Assembly (NCBI RefSeq): GCF_001612665.1
Contig: NZ_BDAX01000018.1
Span: 186,001-250,000 of the forward strand
Origin: Nocardia alba NBRC 108234
GTDB lineage: Bacteria; Actinomycetota; Actinomycetes; Mycobacteriales; Mycobacteriaceae
Length of the DNA: 64,000 nt
Reading direction: 5' to 3'
In this document: one piece after another, positions 7,982 to 15,850 of the stretch
How positions within the stretch are numbered: the first letter of the stretch is position 1
Layout: the number at the start of each line of letters is the position of its first letter
Position numbers and translations under genes: made by a program
Notes under the pieces: generated by a model
The model's input: only the letters and a program-made list of their open reading frames with translations
Databases searched by the model: none
What the model was told of the DNA's origin: nothing

Positions 7982-9355
7982 ATGAACACGTTGTCGAGGT
8001 CCGCTACGGCGCTGTTGGCCGCCGCCTTGTTCGCGGTCGGCGCTACGGCGGTCGGCGTCGCGCGCGCGGATGCGCCCGACACGCGGCACTGCACCCCCTA
8101 CACCGCGATTTTCGCGCCGGGGACCTGGGAGACGACTCCGGACGCCGATCCCCGGGTGCCCGTCGGCATGCTCGGGCCCGTCGGCGACGGCCTGCAACGA
8201 CAGTTCGGCCGGGATCTCACGGCACTCTACGTCCCTTATGCCGCAAGCGCTTTCGACCAGGGCCTGACCTACGCGGAGTCCCTGGACACCCTGGAATCCC
8301 GCCTGCGCCACATGTTGCGTGGCCTGTGCAGCTCGACGCGGGTCGTCCTCGCCGGGTACAGCCAGGGTGCGGACGGCATCGGCGATCTGGCCACCGCGAT
8401 CGGCAATGGCGACGGTCCCATCGGTGCCGATCGAGTGGTCGCTGTCGGACTGGTGTCCGATCCGCATCGCGACCCGAATACCGCACTCTCCCTGGGAAAT
8501 AGCCAGCCCGGTCGCGGCATAGCCGGCACTCGGAGCCGGGATTTCGGTGCACTGACCGAGCGGGTCCGCACCCTGTGCGCCGACGGCGACCTGTACTGCT
8601 CACTCGATGCCGCCACCTCCCCGTTCCTCGCCGTGCTCGGCAGGGTCCTGAGCGGTGATCTCGAACCGATCGCCGAACTTCTGCCCGCCACAAGCGATCC
8701 GAGCAGCCTGATCAGCCAAGCCGTCACCATGGGCGCCGGCTGGACCGCCACCGCGGCGAACCTGCCCACCATTGTCGATCACCTCACCCGCCTCTCGGAG
8801 TTCGTCGCGACGCGCGACATTCGCGGTGCGCACCAGAGCGCACGAGCCCTCAACCTCGCCCTGGCTCCGTTGGTCGAGGCCGCCGCGGGTGTGGACCGGG
8901 TTCTGGTCGCCCAGGTCATCCGCGCGGCCGCCGCCATCGACCCCTCCGGTCGGACCGCGGGTGTCAGCGTGATCGCCGACGCCATGACGCAGATCGATCT
9001 GCTCGGCATCGCCGACCAGATCGGCCGGATTCAGGAAATCCTGTGGCGTGCGGTCGACTCGCTCGATCGCAACGACCCGGTCGCCGCCGCCGCCGACCTG
9101 GCGAGCGTGGCCGCCGGCAGCGCTGACCTCACGGTTTCCGTGCTCGGCCCCGTCGCCGCCGGCGTCCGATCGGACCTGCGCGCAACCACCCGAAGCCTGC
9201 TCAGCCTCACCGACCCCGCCACCGTCGACGAACTCGTCCAACTGGCCCGCCAAGGCGTGGACATGGCCAATTTCTATACCTCGCAGGCCCACATCGACTA
9301 CGGCGACGACGTCGCGATCCTGCTGGACTACCTGGGCTCCCAGGTCGGTTCGTAA
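7982..9355 (+). CDS. Secreted cutinase-family serine hydrolase with large insertion
   Basis: The 457-residue protein begins with a Sec signal peptide (MNTLSRSATALLAAALFAVG, then a cleavage region near ADA at 29-31). The cutinase/Culp fold is shown by the nucleophile motif GYSQGA with Ser127, a candidate catalytic Asp203 in CADGDLYC and a candidate catalytic His437 in QAHIDYGDD. Such enzymes hydrolyse esters of lipids outside the cytoplasm. I chose ATG 7982 over a TTG one codon earlier because AGAGGAA lies at a suitable distance upstream. Unusually, about 230 residues of helical, Ala-rich sequence separate the Asp from the His, which are normally much closer. Confidence 0.85.
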   Translation: MNTLSRSATALLAAALFAVGATAVGVARADAPDTRHCTPYTAIFAPGTWETTPDADPRVPVGMLGPVGDGLQRQFGRDLTALYVPYAASAFDQGLTYAESLDTLESRLRHMLRGLCSSTRVVLAGYSQGADGIGDLATAIGNGDGPIGADRVVAVGLVSDPHRDPNTALSLGNSQPGRGIAGTRSRDFGALTERVRTLCADGDLYCSLDAATSPFLAVLGRVLSGDLEPIAELLPATSDPSSLISQAVTMGAGWTATAANLPTIVDHLTRLSEFVATRDIRGAHQSARALNLALAPLVEAAAGVDRVLVAQVIRAAAAIDPSGRTAGVSVIADAMTQIDLLGIADQIGRIQEILWRAVDSLDRNDPVAAAADLASVAAGSADLTVSVLGPVAAGVRSDLRATTRSLLSLTDPATVDELVQLARQGVDMANFYTSQAHIDYGDDVAILLDYLGSQVGS

Positions 9356-9379
9356 CTGCCGGTGACCGCCTGACAGCCA

Positions 9380-9409
9380 CCCCGAACAGCGGAAAAGCCG
9401 GGTTCGGGG
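9380..9409 (+). terminator. Terminator-like hairpin after the cutinase gene
   Basis: Eight-base arms CCCCGAAC / GTTCGGGG, with AGC/GCC continuing the pairing around an A-rich loop. It begins 25 nt after the cutinase stop. Confidence 0.5.
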
Positions 9410-9464
9410 TCGCCGAACGTGGTTGCTGGATAGGGTCGACGACAAAGCCGAACCGGAGGTGAAC

Positions 9465-9971
9465 GTGGGAGTCAAACAACGGGCCACTGTGCAGATGAGC
9501 GCGGACGAGATCACGCGATTCCTCGACCACAGCAGAGTGCTCACCTTGGCGACACTCGATGCCGAGGGGAAACCGCACCTGACGGCGATGTGGTTCGGCC
9601 ACATCGACGGCAAGATCTATTTCGAGACCAAGGCGAAGTCGCAGAAGGCGACCAACCTGCGTCGCAACCCGACCCTCACCTGCATGGCCGAGGCGGGCGA
9701 CACCTACGACCAGTTGCGTGGCGTCTCGATCGAAGGAACAGCGCATCTGATCGAGGACACCGCCGATGAGGAGTATTGGAACGCCGGAATCGATGTCTTC
9801 CGCCGCTACGTCGGTCCCTACACCGAGCAGGCTCGTCCGCTGGTCGAGTCCATGATGCACAAACGCATCGTCGTCCGGGTCGACCCGACCCGGATCCGCT
9901 CGTGGGACCATCGCAAACTCGGGCTGCCCGCGATGCCGCTCGGCGGCAGTACCGCTGACGGTCAACCCTGA
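9465..9971 (+). CDS. PPOX-class split-barrel (flavin or F420-dependent) protein
   Basis: The 168-residue protein has the split beta-barrel sequence pattern of the pyridoxamine 5'-phosphate oxidase/F420-dependent reductase class: SRVLTLATLDAEGKPHLTAMWF near residues 22-43, then KIYFETKAKSQKATNLRRNPTLTCMAEAGD. Such actinobacterial proteins often bind F420 or FMN, and substrates are seldom known. The GTG start at 9465 follows GGAGGT at 9455-9460; an upstream extension of 14 codons lacks family features. The gene is monocistronic between two hairpins. Confidence 0.75.
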   Translation: MGVKQRATVQMSADEITRFLDHSRVLTLATLDAEGKPHLTAMWFGHIDGKIYFETKAKSQKATNLRRNPTLTCMAEAGDTYDQLRGVSIEGTAHLIEDTADEEYWNAGIDVFRRYVGPYTEQARPLVESMMHKRIVVRVDPTRIRSWDHRKLGLPAMPLGGSTADGQP

Positions 9972-10032
9972 TCGGCTCGGCCGCGCGGCACCGTAGGCTC
10001 TCATATCGAATACCGCGCACTGCTTGCTTCTA

Positions 10033-10056
10033 GTCGTTCGCACCGCTGCGAACGAC
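10033..10056 (+). terminator. Stem-loop between PPOX and carbonic anhydrase genes
   Basis: Perfect 10-bp arms GTCGTTCGCA / TGCGAACGAC enclose the tetraloop CCGC, followed by CCTTCTCC. It could terminate the PPOX gene or sit in the 5' leader of the carbonic anhydrase gene 100 bp downstream. Confidence 0.5.
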
Positions 10057-10158
10057 CCTTCTCCTCGAACTGCGCAAATCTCTGGCCGCACTCGTGCATG
10101 GCACCAACCATGGGTGCGGAGATTCGCTGTCGCCATCCATCGACCCGAGGACGCCACC

Positions 10159-10650
10159 ATGACCGTTACCGACGAATACCTCGCCAACAACACCGCCTAC
10201 GCCGCGCAGTTCAACGGCCCGCTCCCGCTGCCGCCCAGCAAGCACGTCGCCGTGGTGGCCTGCATGGATGCCCGTCTCGACGTCTACCGCATCCTGGGTC
10301 TGCAAGACGGTGAAGCGCACGTGATCCGCAACGCGGGCGGCGTGGTCACCGACGACGAGATCCGCTCGCTGGCCATCAGCCAGCGGCTGCTCGCCACCAC
10401 CGAGATCATCCTGATCCACCACACCGACTGTGGCATGCTCACCTTCACCGACGACGATTTCAAACGCGACATCCAGAACGAGATCGGCATCAAACCCACC
10501 TGGTCCGCCGAGGCCTTCGGCGATCTCGACGAGGACGTCCGCAACTCGCTGCGCCGCATCGAAGCCAGCCCCTTCATCACGCGCACCACCTCGCTGCGCG
10601 GCTTCGTCTTCGACGTCGCGACCGGGAAACTCAACGAAGTGCTCGACTGA
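10159..10650 (+). CDS. Beta-carbonic anhydrase (Rv1284/CanA type)
   Basis: This 163-residue enzyme interconverts CO2 and bicarbonate in the cytoplasm. Zinc ligands are visible as Cys35 (with Asp37, in ACMDAR), His88 and Cys91 (in HHTDCGM). The length matches the compact actinobacterial beta class exemplified by M. tuberculosis Rv1284. The start is ATG 10159 (MTVTDEYLANN), because the preceding in-frame sequence lacks family similarity. It is flanked by a stem-loop upstream and has no operon partner. Confidence 0.93.
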   Translation: MTVTDEYLANNTAYAAQFNGPLPLPPSKHVAVVACMDARLDVYRILGLQDGEAHVIRNAGGVVTDDEIRSLAISQRLLATTEIILIHHTDCGMLTFTDDDFKRDIQNEIGIKPTWSAEAFGDLDEDVRNSLRRIEASPFITRTTSLRGFVFDVATGKLNEVLD

Positions 10651-10728
10651 TCATCTGAGTGACGGCCCGAGTGGCGAGATCAGACGCGCTGCTCGGGCAG
10701 TACACGGTGTTGGGCAGAGATGGAACCG

Positions 10729-10884
10729 CTACCACCGGTGTCCGCGTGGGTCGATGACCAGAACCCGAGCCGGGTCGATCTTGCGGAGGTGGAGCTCGTC
10801 GAGCAAGGTCTTCTGCTCGACAGGGATACACCCTATGAGGCATGGCCTGGCAGCGGCGGCGTCAACCTCTGGATCAGCGGTCAT
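10729..10884 (-). CDS. Small ORF (51 residues) overlapping the HAD phosphatase gene
   Basis: An ATG-initiated ORF begins in the last codons of the upstream HAD hydrolase gene (ATGA, 4-nt overlap) and ends with TAG at 10729. The product starts MTADPEVDAAAARPCL and ends RVLVIDPRGHRW. I recognise no family, and there is no signal peptide or membrane span. The overlap is the same arrangement used by true co-translated genes in this window. The short length leaves open that it is a chance ORF. Confidence 0.4.
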   Translation of the reverse strand: MTADPEVDAAAARPCLIGCIPVEQKTLLDELHLRKIDPARVLVIDPRGHRW

Positions 10885-11579
10885 GGCAGTGCGGCGAGCA
10901 GCGCCTCCGGATCCTTCAGGTGGGGAACGACGCTGTCGGCGCCGACAGCGGATAGTTCCTCGACCGAGTACTGTCCGGTGCCGACACCGATCGAAAAGGC
11001 GCCCTGCGCGGCTGCCGCCTCCACATCGTGCGGGGTGTCTCCGATGATCACGGTCGCATGCCCTTCGTAGTGGACCCCGTAGCGCTCCCGCGCCCGCGCC
11101 CGCGCTGTCTGCACCAACGACGACCGGACGGTATGAGCGTCACCGAAGGCCGCGATGGTCAGGTCGAGGTGGCGTCCGAGGCCGAGTTCGCCTACTTTGA
11201 TCCGCCCGATAGTCTCCAGGTTGCCGGTCAAGACCGACTGCACCACGTCGCCATGCGCAGCAAGGGCTTCCACCGCCGCCGCGGCCCCTGGCAGCGCCCT
11301 GCCGCCGCGTGACCGCAACTCATGCCTGCGTCGTTCCGCGATCTTCGCCGCGAGTTCCTGCACGTCATCCTGACGGTCCGCGAGCGCTGGATCCGTGGCA
11401 GCGATGAACTCGGCGATGACAGCTCGATCCGTGCGTCCAGCCACCAGCACTCCCGCCGGCGGCGAGAAACCGGTGAGTTCGGAAAACGCCGATCGGATCG
11501 CGTGCTGCCCGAATCCAGCAGGATCGAGCAGGGTGTAGTCGAGATCCCAGAGCACGAGTTGTCGTGGCGCCGCAGTCAC
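10881..11579 (-). CDS. HAD-superfamily phosphatase
   Basis: This 232-residue protein has the haloacid dehalogenase motif I DLDYTLLD near residues 12-19 (nucleophile and acid/base Asp), motif II in VLTGNL near 117 and motif IV IIGDTPHD near 173-180. An alpha-helical cap lies between motifs I and II, as in phosphoglycolate phosphatase-like members. It probably dephosphorylates a small phospho-metabolite, but the substrate is unknown. It starts with GTG, and a 51-residue ORF overlaps its end. Confidence 0.85.
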   Translation of the reverse strand: MTAAPRQLVLWDLDYTLLDPAGFGQHAIRSAFSELTGFSPPAGVLVAGRTDRAVIAEFIAATDPALADRQDDVQELAAKIAERRRHELRSRGGRALPGAAAAVEALAAHGDVVQSVLTGNLETIGRIKVGELGLGRHLDLTIAAFGDAHTVRSSLVQTARARARERYGVHYEGHATVIIGDTPHDVEAAAAQGAFSIGVGTGQYSVEELSAVGADSVVPHLKDPEALLAALP

Positions 11580-11714
11580 GGTCGATTCCGCCTTTCAGTG
11601 TGTGCGGCTCCGTCGCCGCGCAAGCCGGCCGAGGCTAGTTCAGCGGCCCCGATCCGGTCATTGTTGCCGCCGGTCGCACCGTCGTGGCCACTCCCACTCC
11701 CCCGACATGAAAAT

Positions 11715-11743
11715 ATCCGGCCGGGTGGACTGCCCGGCCGGAT
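11715..11743 (-). terminator. Rho-independent terminator of the SDR gene
   Basis: Perfect 11-bp arms ATCCGGCCGGG / CCCGGCCGGAT around a 7-nt loop. On the minus strand the stem is followed by ATTTT. It lies 20 nt beyond the SDR stop. Confidence 0.85.
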
Positions 11744-11763
11744 AGGTTCTCGCACAGATCAAC

Positions 11764-12525
11764 TCAGCGCGGGGCCATTCGGATGGCGCCGTCGAGGCGA
11801 ATGGTTTCGCCGTTGAGCATCGGGTTCTCCACGATGTGGCGGGCCAGCGCGGCGAACTCGGTGGGCTGGCCGAGACGCGAGGGGTGGGGCACCTGCGCGC
11901 CGAGGGACTGCAGTGCCTCCGCGGGCAGCGTTTCGAACAGCGGCGTGTGGAACAGGCCAGGCGCGATGGTGACGACGCGGATCTTGAAGCTCGCCAGATC
12001 ACGCGCGATCGGCAGGGTCAGGCCGACGATGCCGCCCTTGGACGCGGAGTAGGCGGCCTGGCCGATCTGGCCGTCGTAGGCGGCGACGGAGGCGGTGTTG
12101 ATGATGACGCCCCGTTCCTCACCGACCGGGTCGGTGCCCGACATGCGTTCGGCGGCCAGCCGGATCACGTTGAACGTGCCGACCAGGTTGACGTTGATCA
12201 CCTTGGTGAAATCGGCGAGCGGGAACGCACCCTTCTTGCCGACTGTCTTGATCGCGTTGCCGATGCCCGCGCAGTTCACGGCGATCCGCAGCGGCGCCAG
12301 CGATTCCGCGACGTCGAGTGCCGCGACCACCGCCGCTTCGTCGGTGACGTCGGCGGCCGCGAAAGCCGCGCCCTCACCCAGTTCCTTGGCGACGGCCGCG
12401 CCATTGGACGAGGCGAGGTCGACGATGACGACCTTGGCGCCCTTGGCGTGCAGTTCCTGCACGGTCGCCAAGCCGAGACCCGACGCACCGCCGGTGACGA
12501 TCGCGGATGAGTTGACGAAATCCAT
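11764..12525 (-). CDS. Short-chain dehydrogenase, HSD10 / 3-hydroxyacyl-CoA dehydrogenase type II-like
   Basis: The 253-residue SDR has the cofactor motif TGGASGLG near residues 11-18, an aspartate after beta-2 (VDLAS, suggesting NAD(H)), NCAGIG and the catalytic YSASK. The segment GVIINTASVAAYDGQIGQAAYSASKGGIVGLTLPIARDL and the C-terminal PMLNGETIRLDGAIRM closely resemble the HSD17B10/type II 3-hydroxyacyl-CoA dehydrogenase branch. This family oxidises 3-hydroxyacyl-CoAs or hydroxysteroids. It is transcribed divergently from a TetR gene, and a palindrome lies between them, so TetR control of this gene is likely. Confidence 0.88.
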   Translation of the reverse strand: MDFVNSSAIVTGGASGLGLATVQELHAKGAKVVIVDLASSNGAAVAKELGEGAAFAAADVTDEAAVVAALDVAESLAPLRIAVNCAGIGNAIKTVGKKGAFPLADFTKVINVNLVGTFNVIRLAAERMSGTDPVGEERGVIINTASVAAYDGQIGQAAYSASKGGIVGLTLPIARDLASFKIRVVTIAPGLFHTPLFETLPAEALQSLGAQVPHPSRLGQPTEFAALARHIVENPMLNGETIRLDGAIRMAPR

Positions 12526-12574
12526 ACTGTTTCTCCTGTGTTCGGTGCGGTCCTACTGATTATTGACACACTTC

Positions 12575-12590
12575 GCCAAAACTGTTTGGC
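12575..12590. promoter_or_regulatory. Candidate TetR operator between SDR and TetR genes
   Basis: The inverted repeat GCCAAA-ACTG-TTTGGC lies 7 bp before the TetR start, in the 72-bp divergent gap. A TTGACA hexamer at 12563-12568 is nearby, but no matching -10 element was clear. Confidence 0.5.
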
Positions 12591-12597
12591 TTTCGCG

Positions 12598-13191
12598 GTG
12601 ACCCAGCCAGTTCCCCGCCGCCCCGGCCGTCCCAGCGTGCTGGACACCCGGGCCGTGTCGGTCGGTGCGCTGCGCCTGTGGACCGACCGCGGCTTCGCCA
12701 CCACCGGCTGGAACGATCTCGCCGGGGCCACCGGGATCAGTGTGCGAACCCTGTTGCGGCACTTCTCGTCCCGATCCGACATCGCCTGGATCGGGGTCGC
12801 CCCGGCGACGGAGCGGCTACGCGACGCGCTCGTGGGCGCGGCTCCCGAGGATCCGCCCTCGGTGGTCGTGCGGGCCGCGATCGTCGAGTCGGTGTCGCGC
12901 GATCCGCGAATCCACGAGCTGGCGCCGGCCTGGCTACGGTTGATCGCCTCGGAGCCCGAGCTGGCCGCGACCGCTCCCCGGATCTACCGGCCGTGGATCG
13001 ACACGCTGTCGGGCTACCTCGCCGACCGATCGCACGGCGGCCCCGCTGCCATCCACCGGGCCATCGCCACCGCCTACCAGTCCGCCACCTTCGCCGCGCT
13101 GATCGAGTGGGCCGAATCCGGCGCGCGGGGCGACTGCGCGGATTCGGTCGACCGGATGCTGCGATGGATGGATCCACACCTTCCGGGCTGA
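12598..13191 (+). CDS. TetR-family transcriptional regulator
   Basis: The 197-residue repressor starts at GTG 12598 (VTQPVPRRPGRPS), which leaves the divergent promoter region free; an earlier TTG/ATG in frame would run through the operator. The helix-turn-helix is at about residues 25-60 (ALRLWTDRGFATTGWNDLAGATGISVRTLLRHFSS pattern), followed by an all-helical ligand-binding domain. It faces the HSD10-like SDR gene, its probable target. The ligand is unknown and may be an acyl-CoA or steroid-like substrate of that enzyme. Confidence 0.85.
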   Translation: MTQPVPRRPGRPSVLDTRAVSVGALRLWTDRGFATTGWNDLAGATGISVRTLLRHFSSRSDIAWIGVAPATERLRDALVGAAPEDPPSVVVRAAIVESVSRDPRIHELAPAWLRLIASEPELAATAPRIYRPWIDTLSGYLADRSHGGPAAIHRAIATAYQSATFAALIEWAESGARGDCADSVDRMLRWMDPHLPG

Positions 13192-13208
13192 GCACCACTC
13201 GAGCACGG

Positions 13209-14171
13209 CTACGCGCGCACGCGCCGCCGCGATCGGGCCTCGACGGTCTCCGGCGCGAACGAGGTGAGCCCCACCCCGCGGTAGCGTTCGACCAGGCGGT
13301 CGTACTTGCGCCGATTGCGAGACATCGGGGAGTCGGTCACCGCGGCGGGCAGCCGGGTGTAGGCGACACGCAGGGCGGCCGTGAGGAGCCGGAATTGCCG
13401 GTCCTGGCGCGCGGTCCAGGTGATCGGCATCTTGGCCCGCACCTCGGGATGCATGATGCCGCAGCCCAGGAGCATCACGACGAAGCCGAGCGCGGGCGAG
13501 CCCATCCGCCACAGCGGCGCCGCGACGGCCGGCACGAAGTCCGGGCGCGGTGCGCGCCGGACCGCCGCGAGGGCGGATTCCAGCGCCGGGGTCGCGCGGA
13601 GTTCGGTGATCATCTGGTCGTAGTGGACGGTCAGGTCCGAGTAGTTCGCGATCGGTTGCGAGTTGCCCGGCAGGTGCAGACCCCGCGTCTTGCTGAGGTA
13701 CTGCTCCCAGATCGCCTGGTCGGCCGCAGGCGAAGGGGTGTCGCCGGTCAGCGCCAGGTAGGCGCCGCGCTGGACGAAGAAGGTCGAGTAGAGGATCCAG
13801 TTCCACGCGTGCGGATTGAGCGCCGAATAGCGTTCGCCGTCCGGACCGACGCCTTTGACGTCGCGATGCAGCAGCATGAGCCGCTGCGATTCGGCCTCCC
13901 GATCGGCGTCTTCGCCGTGGTAGATCAGCTGGTCGGCCGCCGCGGTGCGCACTGCCCGCGCCCACGGCTCATCGCGCGCGCGTCCGGTGTCCTCCAGCGC
14001 GGCCGAGACGGGGGGCAGCATCGGCTGGTCGAACAGCCCGACCCCGAACAGACCGAACAGGACCGATCCGCCGACACGTTCGAATCGTGCGACAGCGCTG
14101 TGGGTTTCGCGCGAGGACACCGAGGTGGCGTCGACCGAGCGGGTTGCCTGAGGTGACACAGGACAGGTCAT
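13209..14171 (-). CDS. Oxygenase MpaB-family (DUF2236) protein
   Basis: This 320-residue protein carries the family hallmark HRDVKG followed by RYSALNPHAWNWILYS near residues 102-130; the histidines are thought to bind haem in characterised relatives. The family includes latex-clearing protein-like and fungal MpaB oxygenases that cleave isoprenoid chains. A hydrophobic segment VGGSVLFGLFGVGLF near 33-47 could contact the membrane. It is divergent from a TetR gene with two tandem palindromes between them, so it is the likely target of that repressor. The substrate is unknown. Confidence 0.8.
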   Translation of the reverse strand: MTCPVSPQATRSVDATSVSSRETHSAVARFERVGGSVLFGLFGVGLFDQPMLPPVSAALEDTGRARDEPWARAVRTAAADQLIYHGEDADREAESQRLMLLHRDVKGVGPDGERYSALNPHAWNWILYSTFFVQRGAYLALTGDTPSPAADQAIWEQYLSKTRGLHLPGNSQPIANYSDLTVHYDQMITELRATPALESALAAVRRAPRPDFVPAVAAPLWRMGSPALGFVVMLLGCGIMHPEVRAKMPITWTARQDRQFRLLTAALRVAYTRLPAAVTDSPMSRNRRKYDRLVERYRGVGLTSFAPETVEARSRRRVRA

Positions 14172-14197
14172 CGGTGAACTCCTTTGTTCCGCCGCTA

Positions 14198-14248
14198 TTT
14201 CTGGTGCAATCCGGCACCAGAAACTAGTCTGGTGTCAGATTGCACCAG
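14198..14248. promoter_or_regulatory. Two tandem palindromic operators (CTGGTG-N8-CACCAG)
   Basis: Site 1 (14201-14220) and site 2 (14229-14248) both read CTGGTG-N8-CACCAG. Site 1 extends to perfect 10-bp arms at 14198-14223. The sites are offset by 28 bp in the 142-bp gap between the MpaB-like gene and the TetR gene at 14314. This is the pattern expected for a TetR repressor acting on both promoters. Confidence 0.75.
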
Positions 14249-14313
14249 AATTGAGAGCCGGTCAAGAGTTCGGAGTGGACTATTCTGGCGCCCGAGGAAC
14301 AGGAAAGGCGGCT

Positions 14314-14973
14314 ATGCGCGAGGACTCCGACGACGCGGCGACCACGCGCGTCTACGGTGGCGTGGCCGCGGAGGAACGCCGATCACGCCGTCGTAGCGCA
14401 CTGTTCGATGCCGCGCTCGACCTGCTCGCCGAGGCCGGCGCGCCCGCGGTCACCAAACGCGCCGTCTGTGTCAGAGCCCGGCTCAACGATCGCTACTTCT
14501 ACGAGCAGTTCACCGACCGCGACGCCCTGCTCACCGCGCTGGTCGAGGAGCACACCGCCCTCGGGATCGTCGCGGTGGTCACCGCTACCCACGACGCCGA
14601 GCCCGACGTCCACAGCCAGGTGCGCGCGGCAGCCGACGCCGCGCTGGGTTTCCTGCTCGCCGACCCACGCCGATCCGCCCTGCTGCTGAACGCGCAGAGC
14701 ACCGAGGCGATGCAGGCCGCGCGACTGAGCACCCAGCACGCGATCGCCCGCGCGATGTCGGCGGTCGGCCGCGAGATCCTCGCCCAACCCGCCGATGCGC
14801 TCGACGCCGACATGATTGCCTACAGCGTGGTCAGCGGCGCCCTGGAGCTCGTGGCGGCCTGGATGCGCGGCGAATTCGACACCACCCGCGAACATCTCGC
14901 CGACCTCATCGCCCGACTACTGCTGACCTCCGACAACGCGCAGCACGTCACCGCGACGAAGTCGGCGACCTAG
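14314..14973 (+). CDS. TetR-family transcriptional regulator
   Basis: The 219-residue protein has an N-terminal helix-turn-helix around residues 28-70 (LFDAALDLLAEAGAPAVTKRAVCVRARLNDRYFYEQF pattern, with R-YFYEQF in place of the usual YYHF) and a helical effector domain. I chose ATG 14314 because AGGAAAGG lies upstream; the 21-codon extension would run into the second palindrome. It is divergent from the MpaB-like oxygenase gene, its likely target, and should be autoregulated through the tandem CTGGTG-N8-CACCAG sites. Confidence 0.85.
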   Translation: MREDSDDAATTRVYGGVAAEERRSRRRSALFDAALDLLAEAGAPAVTKRAVCVRARLNDRYFYEQFTDRDALLTALVEEHTALGIVAVVTATHDAEPDVHSQVRAAADAALGFLLADPRRSALLLNAQSTEAMQAARLSTQHAIARAMSAVGREILAQPADALDADMIAYSVVSGALELVAAWMRGEFDTTREHLADLIARLLLTSDNAQHVTATKSAT

Positions 14974-15047
14974 CGCGCAGCGGGCGCGAAGCGTGGTGCG
15001 GTGATGTGGCGGGAGCTCGACGCGGGCCCGGCAGCGGGTCCGCTCCC

Positions 15048-15647
15048 CTAGCGCGAGTCCGGTGTCGCGTCGCCGGTCACGGCGAAGGTAGCCCACGCAC
15101 GCACCACGACAGCGCCCGTCGCGTCGGCGCCGCACAGGCTGACATCGACACGGGATTCGCCGTCCTGCAGATAACTCTGTGTCACCCGCCCCGAGCACGA
15201 CATGACATCGCCGGGCGGCAGCGGGCGCACGGACCTGGTGCGGAAACGGCGGATCGTTTCTGCCCCGAGCCAGTCGGTGGCGTAGGTCGCCAGCAGCGCC
15301 GCCGCCTGCGGCGACACCCGCTCGCCGGCGAAGGTCTCCGCCGCCGCCCACGACTCGGCGACGAGACCGCCGGTGCGGTCGAAGTATCGGGTCAGCGAGT
15401 CGGCGACGCCAGGGCGGTCGGGGGAATCGGCGCGGATCGCGGTCAGCCGGTCGCCCGCGCGCGGCGGCGGACCGAAGAACCGGTGATCGGTCTCGGCCCA
15501 CTCCCCCGCCGGTGAACCGTCGGCGGGCAGGAAGGTCGGCGGTACCACGGGCCGATCGGCGATCCGGTAGGCCGGGTTGTCCGAGCGCGCCGCCTGCGCG
15601 AACAGCCGAATGGCATCGGTGTCCAAGACCACCGCGACGTTACCCAT
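15048..15647 (-). CDS. MaoC/FAS1-like hotdog dehydratase-type protein
   Basis: This 199-residue protein looks like a hotdog-fold acyl dehydratase. It has a PPTFLP motif near residues 36-41, HRFFGPPPRAGDRLTA and YFDRTGGLVAESWAAAETF, typical of the FAS1-like N-terminal MaoC domain (PF13452 style). PLPPGDVMSCSGRVTQSY then begins a strand pair seen in the second hotdog. The gene is divergent from kshA, and two copies of the regional 15-bp palindrome lie in the shared gap. Hydration or dehydration of a CoA thioester from steroid breakdown is a reasonable inference. The catalytic D...H pair is not clear. Confidence 0.6.
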   Translation of the reverse strand: MGNVAVVLDTDAIRLFAQAARSDNPAYRIADRPVVPPTFLPADGSPAGEWAETDHRFFGPPPRAGDRLTAIRADSPDRPGVADSLTRYFDRTGGLVAESWAAAETFAGERVSPQAAALLATYATDWLGAETIRRFRTRSVRPLPPGDVMSCSGRVTQSYLQDGESRVDVSLCGADATGAVVVRAWATFAVTGDATPDSR

Positions 15648-15716
15648 GATTCACTCCTGCTCGCCGAGACCGATGCCATCACGGTAGGGCGGCCCGTCGG
15701 CTGTGATCGGTTCCGC

Positions 15717-15771
15717 TCCCGGTGACCGGGACGACGGCCGACCGGGGCGAAAACATGTCCGCTGACCGGGA
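15717..15771. promoter_or_regulatory. Paired 15-bp palindromes in the kshA / MaoC-like gap
   Basis: Site 1 (15717-15731) is TCCCGGTGACCGGGA, a perfect palindrome around one central base. Site 2 (15757-15771) is GTCCGCTGACCGGGA, which keeps one full half-site. They are 40 bp apart. The same motif precedes other steroid-block transcription units in this window. Confidence 0.7.
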
Positions 15772-15850
15772 AGACCACGACCCGCCCACCCGCGCTCGGC
15801 GCGACCATCGGCGCAGCTCATCCCCACTCCGTCCGAACATGGAGGTTTCG

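Noticed and set aside
10720..11070. 116-codon plus-strand ORF across the HAD gene end
   Set aside because: It is antisense to the HAD phosphatase, whose motifs are clear, and shows no family features.
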